Below are positions 1-6,871 of a DNA stretch of 64,000 bases, piece by piece (within the stretch, counting starts at the first letter, position 1; each line of letters begins with the position of its first letter). The position numbers and the translations under genes are program-made. This DNA is from Alistipes_A hominis (lineage in GTDB: Bacteria; Bacteroidota; Bacteroidia; Bacteroidales; Rikenellaceae): the NCBI RefSeq assembly GCF_014288115.1, contig NZ_JACOOK010000001.1, positions 620,001-684,000 on the forward strand, read 5' to 3'. The notes below the pieces were generated by a model. That model was not told the origin of the DNA. It searched no databases and saw only the letters and a list, made by a program, of their open reading frames with translations.

Positions 1-386
1 ACCGTCGAAACGGACGGCGCGATCCCCGGCTGTTCATCCAGCCGGACGGGAGCCTGGCGAACGGCCGTTAGCACATTCCAGAACGGCTCGCCGGTAACCG
101 GATTGTCCAGATCGATCCCGTTCAGCAACCGGCGGCTGCAATTCCACGCATAACCGCGCCTCGCATAACGGACGAACGAAAAACGATACCGCGACAGCGA
201 AGCGAACGGCCCGTCGTAAGCCGAAAGCGGCACGGACAACCACAAGGAAACGGTATCGCCGTCCGGTTCGTAACGGTCGACGACATCGAAACGCTGCTGT
301 TCGTCGAAAACCACGACGCTGCCCTGCCCGTGCAGCGACACGGAAAAAACAAGCATCCCGAGAATCGGCAACCACCGTTTGTTCAT
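1..386 (-). CDS. Secreted hypothetical protein, 3' end beyond the window
   Basis: An open frame reads leftwards from an ATG at 386 and is still open at the left edge, so 128 codons are visible. The N-terminus (Met-Asn-Lys-Arg-Trp, then a hydrophobic stretch ending Ser-Leu-His-Gly-Gln) looks like a Sec signal peptide of about 21 residues. The mature part has alternating polar and aromatic stretches such as VSLWLSVPLSAY and YRFSFVRYARRGYAW, which suggests a beta-rich exported protein. I recognise no family. The next gene (yqeY-like) lies on the same strand about 270 bp upstream, with a terminator hairpin between, so this is probably its own transcript. I saw no clear TAnnTTTG element upstream. 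Other frames here encode Arg-rich sequence and look like shadows. Confidence 0.6.
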   Translation of the reverse strand, partial: MNKRWLPILGMLVFSVSLHGQGSVVVFDEQQRFDVVDRYEPDGDTVSLWLSVPLSAYDGPFASLSRYRFSFVRYARRGYAWNCSRRLLNGIDLDNPVTGEPFWNVLTAVRQAPVRLDEQPGIAPSVST

Positions 387-594
387 GGCAGACAGTTTTA
401 ACCCGCACGGGCGCACGGCCCCTCCGCTTCCGGCAAAACACCTCCGCCACCGCTCTCCCTCCGATCGAGCAAGCACGCAAAAAAAACCGTCCGGGCTATG
501 AAGTTACGCAAACCGAACGATTTATACAACTTTTTAGAACATTATTTTGCTTTACAGCAATATTTCACACGATTCCGCAAGGATACGAAACAAA

Positions 595-625
595 CGTGGG
601 AATGCCTTTTACAGACATTCCCACG
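595..625 (-). terminator. Hairpin terminator after the yqeY-like gene
   Basis: CGTGGGAATG (595-604) and CATTCCCACG (616-625) are perfect 10-bp arms around an 11-nt loop. On the minus strand the hairpin is followed by a T-rich tract (TTTGTTTC). It lies 31 nt beyond the stop codon of the yqeY-like gene. Confidence 0.75.
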
Positions 626-655
626 CCGTTCGATCGGTTTATTACGCTGTGAGCG

Positions 656-1102
656 CTACTGCAATAATTTTTTGACCGCCTCGGAAATCGCGCGGCCGTC
701 GGCCTGCCCGGCAAGCTGTTTGGTGGCCACTCCCATCACCTTTCCCATATCCGCCGGCGAAGCGGCTCCCACCTGCGCGATAATCGCTTTCAGGACGGTC
801 TCCAGTTCTTCTCCGCTCAATTGTTTCGGCATAAACACTTCCAGCACGGCCGCCTCGGCCAATTCGTTTTCGGCCAGTTCCGGTCGGTTGTTCTGCGTAT
901 AAACGGCGGCCGACTCCTTGCGCTGTTTTACCAGCTTCTGAATAATTTTCAGCACGGCGCCGTCGCTGATTTCGTCCGATCCATCGGCCGTTTTGGCCAG
1001 CAGGATCTCCGCCTTCACGGCCCGCAGGCCTGCCAGACGCACTTTCTCCTTGGCGAGCATCGCCGCTTTGATTCCGTCGTTAATCTCTTTTTCCAGACTC
1101 AT
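656..1102 (-). CDS. GatB/YqeY domain protein
   Basis: A 148-residue protein of the usual length for stand-alone YqeY-like proteins, which resemble the tail domain of the GatB amidotransferase subunit and are thought to bind tRNA. It starts MSLEKEINDGIKAAMLAKEK. It carries the family's conserved features: the alternating helices, a VFMPKQLSGEEL segment near residue 90, and the closing MGKVMGVATKQLAGQADGR segment near residues 119-137. It begins 56 nt downstream of the gyrB stop on the same strand with no recognisable -7 element between, so it is probably read through from gyrB. A hairpin terminator follows. The family assignment is firm; the cellular role is not established. Confidence 0.9.
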   Translation of the reverse strand: MSLEKEINDGIKAAMLAKEKVRLAGLRAVKAEILLAKTADGSDEISDGAVLKIIQKLVKQRKESAAVYTQNNRPELAENELAEAAVLEVFMPKQLSGEELETVLKAIIAQVGAASPADMGKVMGVATKQLAGQADGRAISEAVKKLLQ

Positions 1103-1158
1103 ATCGGTATTTTTTAATTTCTATGTTCAACGATTTGTCCGGCTCCGGCCGCACGCCG

Positions 1159-3123
1159 CTAAATATCGATGTTGGCATACTTGGCATGCCTTTCGATAAA
1201 TTCCCGGCGCGGCGGCACGTCGTCGCCCATCAGCATCGAGAAGATACGATCCGCTTCGGCGGCGCTCTCGATATTCACCTGACGCAGGATACGCGTTTCG
1301 GGCGACATGGTCGTTTCCCACAACTGTTCGGGATTCATTTCCCCCAGACCTTTGTAACGCTGTACATGGGCCCCTTTCGACCCGAATTCCGCCAAAGCCG
1401 CCTCGCGCTCCTCTTCCGTCCAACAATAGCGACTATTCTTACCCTTTTTGACCTGATAGAGCGGCGGCGTCGCGATATAGACGTGTCCGTTTTTGATCAG
1501 GTTGTTCATGTAGCGGAAGAAGAACGTTAGCATCAACGTCGCGATGTGGCTGCCGTCGACATCGGCATCGGTCATAATAATCACGCGGCCGTAACGCAAC
1601 TTATCGAGGTTCAGCGCCTTGCTGTCGTCTTCGGTTCCGATCGTCACGCCGAGCGCAGTGAAGATATTGCGGATCTCCTCGTTCTCGAAGATCCGGTGCT
1701 CCATCGCCTTCTCGACATTCAGTATCTTACCCCTCAACGGCATGATAGCCTGAAAATTCCGGTCGCGGCCCTGTTTGGCCGAACCGCCTGCGGAATCGCC
1801 CTCGACGAAGAAAATCTCGGCCTGATCGCGATCGCGCGACGCGCAGTCGGCCAGCTTGCCGGGCAGCCCCGATCCGGACAACACCGTTTTGCGCTGTACG
1901 AGTTCGCGCGCCTTGCGGGCCGCATGCCGGGCCGTGGCGGCCAGGATCACCTTCGACACGATGGCGCGGGCGTCTTTCGGGTTCTCTTCCAGATAGTGCG
2001 TCAACGCGCCGGAAATCGCCTGATCGACGACGCCGGCGACTTCGCCGTTGCCGAGTTTGGTCTTGGTCTGTCCTTCGAACTGCGGCTCCTGCACCTTGAC
2101 CGAGACGATCGCGGTAAGCCCTTCGCGGAAGTCGTCGCCGTTGATCTCGAATTTCAGCTTGGCCAGCATACCCGAATCTTCGGCGTATTTCTTCAGCGTC
2201 CGGGTCAGCGCCCGGCGGAAACCGGTCAGGTGCGTACCGCCCTCGATCGTATTGATATTGTTGACGTACGAATGCACGTTCTCGGAGAAACTCGTATTGT
2301 ACTGCATCGCCACCTCGACCGGAACGCCGTCTTTTTCGGTATCGATATAGATCGTGTTTTCGATCAGCGATTCGCGGCTGGCGTCGAGGAACTTGACGAA
2401 TTCTTTCAACCCTTCGGTCGAGTAATATTCGTCGTGAACGGACTCCCCGTTTTCGTTCTTCGTGCGCAGGTCGGTGATATTGAGCTTAATTCCCTTGTTC
2501 AGGTAAGCCAATTCGCGCAGGCGCGAGGCCAGCGTCTCATAATCGTATTCGGTGACCGTAAAGATCGAACTGTCGGGTTTGAAGGTAATGATCGTTCCGT
2601 GATCGTCCTCGGTCGTCTCGCCGATGATTTCCATGGTTCCCTGCGGAACGCCCTTGCTGAAGTTTTCCCGGAAGATTTTTCCTCCGCGGTGCACTTCGGC
2701 GACCAGCAGCGTGGAGAGCGCATTCACGCAGGACACGCCGACGCCGTGCAGACCGCCCGACACCTTATAACTGTCCTTGTTGAACTTACCGCCGGCATGC
2801 AGCACCGTAAGCACCACTTCGAGGGCGGGACGCCCTTCCTTCTCGTGCATATCGGTCGGAATACCGCGCCCGTCGTCCTTAACGGTGATCGAGTTGTCCT
2901 CGTTGACGAAAACGTCGATGCGGGAACAGTACCCGGCCAACGCCTCGTCGATCGAGTTGTCGACCACTTCGTACACCAAATGGTGCAACCCCCGGACTCC
3001 GACGTCCCCGATATACATCGCGGGGCGCTTGCGCACCGCCTCGAGGCCCTCGAGCACCTGAATGCTGGAAGCGGAGTACGCCTCCCCGGTTTGTTGGATC
3101 TGATCTTTTTCCTCTACGCTCAT
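1159..3123 (-). CDS. gyrB: DNA gyrase subunit B
   Basis: The ATPase subunit of DNA gyrase, which supplies energy for negative supercoiling with GyrA. The protein has 654 residues, normal for Bacteroidota GyrB. The GHKL ATPase motifs are present in order: EVVDNSIDEALAG, DDGRGIP and GGLHGVG. The TOPRIM domain follows, with VEGDSAGGSAKQGRDRNFQA, LRGKILNVEKA and the metal-binding DADVDGSHI. It ends with the C-terminal RYKGLGEMNPEQLWETT block. The start at MSVEEKDQ sits about 110 nt downstream of a good -7 element (3246-3253). The yqeY-like gene follows on the same strand. gyrA is not in the window. Confidence 0.98.
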   Translation of the reverse strand: MSVEEKDQIQQTGEAYSASSIQVLEGLEAVRKRPAMYIGDVGVRGLHHLVYEVVDNSIDEALAGYCSRIDVFVNEDNSITVKDDGRGIPTDMHEKEGRPALEVVLTVLHAGGKFNKDSYKVSGGLHGVGVSCVNALSTLLVAEVHRGGKIFRENFSKGVPQGTMEIIGETTEDDHGTIITFKPDSSIFTVTEYDYETLASRLRELAYLNKGIKLNITDLRTKNENGESVHDEYYSTEGLKEFVKFLDASRESLIENTIYIDTEKDGVPVEVAMQYNTSFSENVHSYVNNINTIEGGTHLTGFRRALTRTLKKYAEDSGMLAKLKFEINGDDFREGLTAIVSVKVQEPQFEGQTKTKLGNGEVAGVVDQAISGALTHYLEENPKDARAIVSKVILAATARHAARKARELVQRKTVLSGSGLPGKLADCASRDRDQAEIFFVEGDSAGGSAKQGRDRNFQAIMPLRGKILNVEKAMEHRIFENEEIRNIFTALGVTIGTEDDSKALNLDKLRYGRVIIMTDADVDGSHIATLMLTFFFRYMNNLIKNGHVYIATPPLYQVKKGKNSRYCWTEEEREAALAEFGSKGAHVQRYKGLGEMNPEQLWETTMSPETRILRQVNIESAAEADRIFSMLMGDDVPPRREFIERHAKYANIDI

Positions 3124-3245
3124 ATATTTTTCCTTTCTATTAATTTACTCTGCCAAAAAGTTGCCGGCCAGAACCGTTCCGGCCGAACGGATCCCGCCCC
3201 GGCGCACGGCATTCCGGCCCACCGAAACGCCCGGAACGATTCGAA

Positions 3246-3253
3246 CAAAGATA
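3246..3253 (-). promoter_or_regulatory. gyrB promoter, -7 element
   Basis: The minus strand reads TATCTTTG, a perfect match to the Bacteroidota TAnnTTTG -7 element. A CTTG on the minus strand (3274-3277) sits 20 nt upstream as a possible -33 box. The leader would be about 110 nt long. Confidence 0.6.
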
Positions 3254-3265
3254 GTCATTTTTCCG

Positions 3266-4006
3266 CTAAATTCCAAGGATCGAATGGAGATCAATCTCGG
3301 CCACTTTTCCCTGATGAAAACGCAGCGTACGGGACGGATACTGCTGGATATTGCTGATGTTATGCGTCGACATCAGCACGGCGCACCCGCGTGCGACGAT
3401 CGACGCGAACAACTGCATGATCCCGTCTGCGGCGGCGGGATCGAGGTTGCCGGTAGGCTCGTCGGCGAGAATCACCTGCGGGTTGTTCAGCAGGGCCCGG
3501 GCGATCGCCAACCGCTGCTGTTCGCCGCCCGACAACTGGAACGGCATCTTATACTCCTTGTTTTGCAGGCTTACCATGTCGAGCACTTCGGCGATCTTGC
3601 TGCGGATCTGCAATTCGTTTTTCCACCCGGTCGCCTTCAGCACGAAATGCAGGTTCTGAAAAACGTTCCGGTCGGTCAGCAATTGGTAATCCTGAAACAC
3701 GATTCCGATCCGGCGCCGAAGGTACGGCACGTCTTTGCGGCGCATCCGCCGCAGGTCGAACCCGACGACCATCCCGCCTCCTTCGCGCAGCGGCAGTTCG
3801 GCGTAAAGCGTCTTGAGCAACGAACTCTTGCCCGACCCGACCCGGCCGATCAGATAGACCAGTTCGCCGGGAAACACCGTCAGATTGACATCCGACAGCA
3901 CCATATCGCTGGTTCTGCCGTTACCCCGGAAACTGGCCTCCCGCAGGGCATCGTCGAAATGGAAAATCGCCACATCCCGTAGTTCTATCACCGCATTCGG
4001 ATTCAT
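3266..4006 (-). CDS. ftsE: FtsE-type ABC transporter ATP-binding protein
   Basis: A 246-residue ABC ATPase of the FtsE/LolD group. FtsE with FtsX links peptidoglycan hydrolases to the division machinery. Visible motifs are Walker A GRVGSGKS (54-61), Q-loop VFQDYQLL (103-110), signature LSGGEQQR (158-165), Walker B VILADEPTG (178-186) and an STH switch (214-216). The frame stays open up to 4129, but the -7 element at 4068-4075 lies inside that extension, and the sequence upstream of MNPNAVIEL does not look like coding sequence, so I chose 4006. No ftsX is adjacent. It lies upstream of gyrB on the same strand, and gyrB appears to have its own promoter. LolD-like function cannot be excluded without the partner. 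Confidence 0.88.
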   Translation of the reverse strand: MNPNAVIELRDVAIFHFDDALREASFRGNGRTSDMVLSDVNLTVFPGELVYLIGRVGSGKSSLLKTLYAELPLREGGGMVVGFDLRRMRRKDVPYLRRRIGIVFQDYQLLTDRNVFQNLHFVLKATGWKNELQIRSKIAEVLDMVSLQNKEYKMPFQLSGGEQQRLAIARALLNNPQVILADEPTGNLDPAAADGIMQLFASIVARGCAVLMSTHNISNIQQYPSRTLRFHQGKVAEIDLHSILGI

Positions 4007-4067
4007 CGCTTTCAAATTTGATCCGGCCCGCCGACACACATTTCCCGTGCGGGCACATTTAACAAAA

Positions 4068-4075
4068 CAAAGATA
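4068..4075 (-). promoter_or_regulatory. ftsE promoter, -7 element
   Basis: The minus strand reads TATCTTTG (perfect TAnnTTTG). It supports a start codon at 4006 rather than the longer frame beginning at 4129. No clear -33 box is visible. Confidence 0.55.
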
Positions 4076-4203
4076 CCGATTGTTTGGACAGCATCTCCCG
4101 TTTGTTGATGAAGTGTTGATATTTTTCACGTCCCCGAAACGTCCCCGGATATCTCCGGACGAATTTATATTGCCCGTAAAAATAATTCTTCCGAAAAAAC
4201 GTA

Positions 4204-4211
4204 TATCTTTG
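4204..4211 (+). promoter_or_regulatory. ssrA promoter, -7 element
   Basis: TATCTTTG on the plus strand matches TAnnTTTG exactly and lies 33 nt before the mature 5' end of tmRNA. The short leader would be removed by RNase P. No convincing -33 box. Confidence 0.6.
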
Positions 4212-4244
4212 TACCGGGATCTTACGGTAGTGCGATCCCGATCA

Positions 4245-4641
4245 GGGGCTGACCGGTTTTGACAGCAGGCAGAGTCTGATTGTAAGCACGCCGAGCGTTG
4301 TGTGGACTCTCGTAAAACTGAATGCTCAAACTACAAATGGCGATAATAGCTATGCACTCGCTGCTTAATTTTACAGAGTAAAATGGCTTAATCCGGCAGT
4401 CCAAGGAGGCTGTCAGACGAGTACCCCGCCGAAGCTTCGTTCCGTAGCGGAAGGCACCGGGGTATCATTCAAACGGAAATAGCGGATCGGATGCCTATAA
4501 CGATTCGCGAAAATCAATAGGCTGGGGCCGTAACTGGGTCGCCTTCGACCAGGTTGCGGCAGAAGGATCAACCGAAGGATAAGCGTGTAGAAAGCTTTTG
4601 GGTTCCTTGTTTGGACGAGGGTTCGACTCCCTCCAGCTCCA
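4245..4641 (+). ncRNA. ssrA: Transfer-messenger RNA (tmRNA)
   Basis: tmRNA rescues stalled ribosomes by acting first as an alanine tRNA, then as a short mRNA that adds a degradation tag. The 5' end (GGGGCTGACCGGTTTTGACA) pairs with the 3' end (CAGCTCC) to form the acceptor stem, including one G-U pair. The T arm GAGGGTTCGACTCCCTC is intact. The discriminator A is at 4641 and the CCA is not encoded. The tag reading frame at 4324-4368 encodes AQTTNGDNSYALAA followed by TAA, ending in the usual YALAA protease signal. Pseudoknot stems are plausible downstream, for example around the GTACCCCGCC/GGGGTAT pairing. A terminator follows at 4676. The 3' end is a common integration target, and the AT-richer gene beside it is of interest for that reason. 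Confidence 0.97.
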
Positions 4642-4675
4642 CAAACAGGCCAATTGTCGTCTGTTAAACGAAAAT

Positions 4676-4716
4676 ATCCCGCTTTACTTTTTCAGCGTAA
4701 AGCGGGATGTTTTTTT
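4676..4716 (+). terminator. Terminator of ssrA
   Basis: ATCCCGCTTTAC (4676-4687) pairs perfectly with GTAAAGCGGGAT (4697-4708), followed by G and seven T. It is a strong intrinsic terminator for tmRNA and also lies just beyond the end of the leftward DUF4419 gene. Confidence 0.9.
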
Positions 4717-4734
4717 GAGATTACGCGATTACAT

Positions 4735-6138
4735 CTATTGTGCCTGCCTGCCGTTCACCCTGATTTCAGTATCGGGAAATAGATTCCGGATCCGGTCGAT
4801 TCCTTCTTCGTCGATCCTCCCAGACAGCTCCAATTCCCCGATCTTTACTTTTGCCAGCTCATCCGGGATATCGATCTCGTCCGTAAATTCCATTTTCAAT
4901 TTATTAACCCGTGTGAGTTCCAGCAAAACAGACGGAAACTCTTTGACCCGAATAGAAATGCCATCTTCCCTGCCTTTCTGCCGGGCATCGGTTTTCAATT
5001 TATTTTTCACCCCGTCATTCCGAACGTTTTTTTTCCGGATCATCCAACCGATCCGCGGCTTAAGAGCAAAATTATCTTTGTTCTGCTCCAAGCCTACAAA
5101 ACCGGCCCAAAGCTCCAGGGGCGTCTCAACAATCTTATCGCCGTGTTCTTCCTGAAATTTCAAATCGACTTTTACAATCTCGTCAGGCAGACAATCCGTC
5201 CCTACCAACCGTTCCAGGTCGTTCCTTTTTCCCTCTTTATCGTACGGGAAGAACTTGACGATCCATCCGTCTATTATCTTGGGCGCTCCGTATTTCTTCT
5301 GCGAATGATATTTAAACATATTGCGCCAGAACTCCTGGTCTATTTCGCCTTTCGACGCTTTGACGAACTCTTCCAAAAGGGGCTCCAGTTCGGAAATCCA
5401 CCATTCCAGCCCGTATTCTTTCAACCCTCTGGCCTTACACAATACTTTCTCCCAATCTTCCGGCGTTCCTTCGAGCGTTATTTCGGGAATTCCGCAAACG
5501 ATACGCAGCACGATAAACTCGAAATACGGTTTCGCGGCCTCCATCAAGGTCACTTCGGAAGCCACCTTTTCCAAAGGTGTCGTCGTCGAAAAATCACAGG
5601 TCAGCAACCCGACCAATTTATCCCCGCCATACTTTCCGATCTGTTCGGTAAATTCGGAAAAAGTTTCCTCCCATGCGAAATCGGGATCATCCGGTCTCTT
5701 GTCTGTCTTCACAATCAACGATTGTTTCCCGGTAAAATCGGCAAAATAATGCCTCACGGACTCCGGGTCGGCTTCCACATGCCGTGCAAACCCCTGGCTA
5801 ACCAACAGCCAGATCATGTCCGGGGACAAAACGAACGGTCTATGATCCGCATAAGCCTGATACATCCCGTAAAAAAAAGAATTGTACTGGAAGGAAACCA
5901 GACTATCCGGAATCTCGCCCTTGGCTATGATACTAAACGGATAATTTAAATTTTCCTTTAGCTGATACGGCTCCAATCCGGCTTCGGACAAGATAAGCCT
6001 TTTGTAAATATCCTCGCAGGATCGCACGGGAAGCAATTTTTCGGGTTTCGAAAGTTCCTCGACTTCGAAAGTAACTTTATGTTGGGCAAACGCGGAAAGG
6101 TTCCCGAACAGACACAGGCAGAACAGTAATTTTTTCAT
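4735..6138 (-). CDS. DUF4419 domain secreted protein
   Basis: A 467-residue protein with a Sec signal peptide (MKKLLFCLCLFGNLSAFAQ). The segments HRPFVLSPDMIWLLVSQGFA, TCDFSTTTP and IVCGIPEITLEGTPEDWEKV are hallmarks of DUF4419, a family of unknown function found in bacteria and fungi. The last ~90 residues (from about NVRNDGVKNKLK) contain Leu/Ile-rich beta-type sequence without a recognised match. The frame is open to 6180, but I prefer the Met at 6138 because the signal peptide starts there and a -7 element lies at 6208. Base composition is visibly more AT-rich than the neighbours, and it sits against the 3' end of ssrA, which suggests acquisition. No enzymatic motif is evident. Confidence 0.82.
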   Translation of the reverse strand: MKKLLFCLCLFGNLSAFAQHKVTFEVEELSKPEKLLPVRSCEDIYKRLILSEAGLEPYQLKENLNYPFSIIAKGEIPDSLVSFQYNSFFYGMYQAYADHRPFVLSPDMIWLLVSQGFARHVEADPESVRHYFADFTGKQSLIVKTDKRPDDPDFAWEETFSEFTEQIGKYGGDKLVGLLTCDFSTTTPLEKVASEVTLMEAAKPYFEFIVLRIVCGIPEITLEGTPEDWEKVLCKARGLKEYGLEWWISELEPLLEEFVKASKGEIDQEFWRNMFKYHSQKKYGAPKIIDGWIVKFFPYDKEGKRNDLERLVGTDCLPDEIVKVDLKFQEEHGDKIVETPLELWAGFVGLEQNKDNFALKPRIGWMIRKKNVRNDGVKNKLKTDARQKGREDGISIRVKEFPSVLLELTRVNKLKMEFTDEIDIPDELAKVKIGELELSGRIDEEGIDRIRNLFPDTEIRVNGRQAQ

Positions 6139-6459
6139 AATACCGGATTTTGTCGTTTTCGATGTCAATTCTTCGGACAAGTCTGTACTTCAACGGACGA
6201 CCGTAGACAAATATAACATTATTTATTAAAAATACGGCAAACGCGATATCGAAATATTATCGTCCAACGGACAATTCGCCGAAATCGTAAAATGAACGCC
6301 GAAACTTCTCGGACTTTCCGCAGGGATCAAAAATGGCGCGGTTCTTGGAAATTTCAGGATCGGAACCGTCCGAAGGACAGCCGCCCGCGGTTTGCTCCGC
6401 GCCCGTGCCGTCGCATGACCGTCCCGAAAAAAATCACAGAACCTCTAAAATTTACAACC
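6139..6459. other. Intergenic region between DUF4419 gene and small helical protein
   Basis: 321 bp between divergent genes. The left third is AT-rich and holds the DUF4419 promoter (6208-6215). The right half (about 6290-6459) is GC-rich and is open in the frame of the downstream small gene, but its Arg/Pro-rich translation does not resemble the real protein. I treat it as untranslated leader. No TAnnTTTG element for the rightward gene was found. Confidence 0.5.
6208..6215 (-). promoter_or_regulatory. DUF4419 gene promoter, -7 element
   Basis: The minus strand reads TATATTTG (perfect TAnnTTTG). A TTTG on the minus strand at 6238-6241 lies 22 nt upstream and could be the -33 box. The leader is about 60 nt. 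Confidence 0.55.
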
Positions 6460-6675
6460 ATGAACGACCGCGTCAAGGAAAAGGCCGAAAAGGTAAAACG
6501 GAAAATCGATGCCGGCATCGACCGGACGGCCGAAAAGATTTCGGATGTATCCGACAGCGTCCAGCAGCATGCGACGCACGTAAAACATGCCGTAAAAGAA
6601 AAAGTGGCCCGAGCGGCGGATTCCGTCAAAGAGAAAGCCCAGCACATCAGCGATTCGATGCGGGAGACGAAATAA
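6460..6675 (+). CDS. Small LEA-like amphipathic helical protein
   Basis: A 71-residue, highly charged protein rich in Lys, Glu, Asp and Ala, with no Cys, Pro or Trp and only one Gly. It should be almost entirely alpha-helical and soluble. Residues 45-55 (VKEKVARAADS) and 56-66 (VKEKAQHISDS) are an 11-residue tandem repeat, the period seen in group 3 LEA and apolipoprotein-like helices. A third VKEKA occurs at residues 5-9. The ATG at 6460 follows a typical A-rich Bacteroidota leader. The frame extends upstream to 6292, but that part is Arg/Pro-rich and unlikely to be translated. Function is unknown; stress protection or membrane binding would fit this composition. YtxH-like proteins are an alternative comparison. 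Confidence 0.72.
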   Translation: MNDRVKEKAEKVKRKIDAGIDRTAEKISDVSDSVQQHATHVKHAVKEKVARAADSVKEKAQHISDSMRETK

Positions 6676-6821
6676 AATCGTTCCTGCGTCCGCGCTGAAA
6701 ATACGGATCGTCATCCGAAACGAATATCCGCACCGACGCGGCCGGTCTGCAAATGCCGCAGCCGGTTCGCAACGCCCCAATTCATGCCGGACAATCGCCG
6801 ACATGCAGCCTATCACGAACA

Positions 6822-6857
6822 CCGGCCGGCGCTATTCGTAGCGCCGGCCGGCATTTT
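6822..6857. terminator. Bidirectional hairpin between convergent genes
   Basis: CCGGCCGGCGCTA (6822-6834) and TAGCGCCGGCCGG (6839-6851) form a perfect 13-bp stem with a TTCG tetraloop, followed by CATTTT on the plus strand. It lies between the small helical protein gene and the end of the leftward histidine kinase gene, 20 nt from the latter's stop. Confidence 0.75.
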
Positions 6858-6871
6858 GAAAACGAAACGCC

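Noticed and set aside
1546..3357. Long plus-strand open frame (603 codons) opposite gyrB
   Set aside because: It is antisense to a certain gyrB gene, Arg/Gly/Val-rich and without family features. Long antisense frames are expected at this GC content.
4642..4675. Possible attachment site at the ssrA 3' end
   Set aside because: No direct repeat of the T-arm or acceptor sequence was found after the DUF4419 gene, and no integrase is present.
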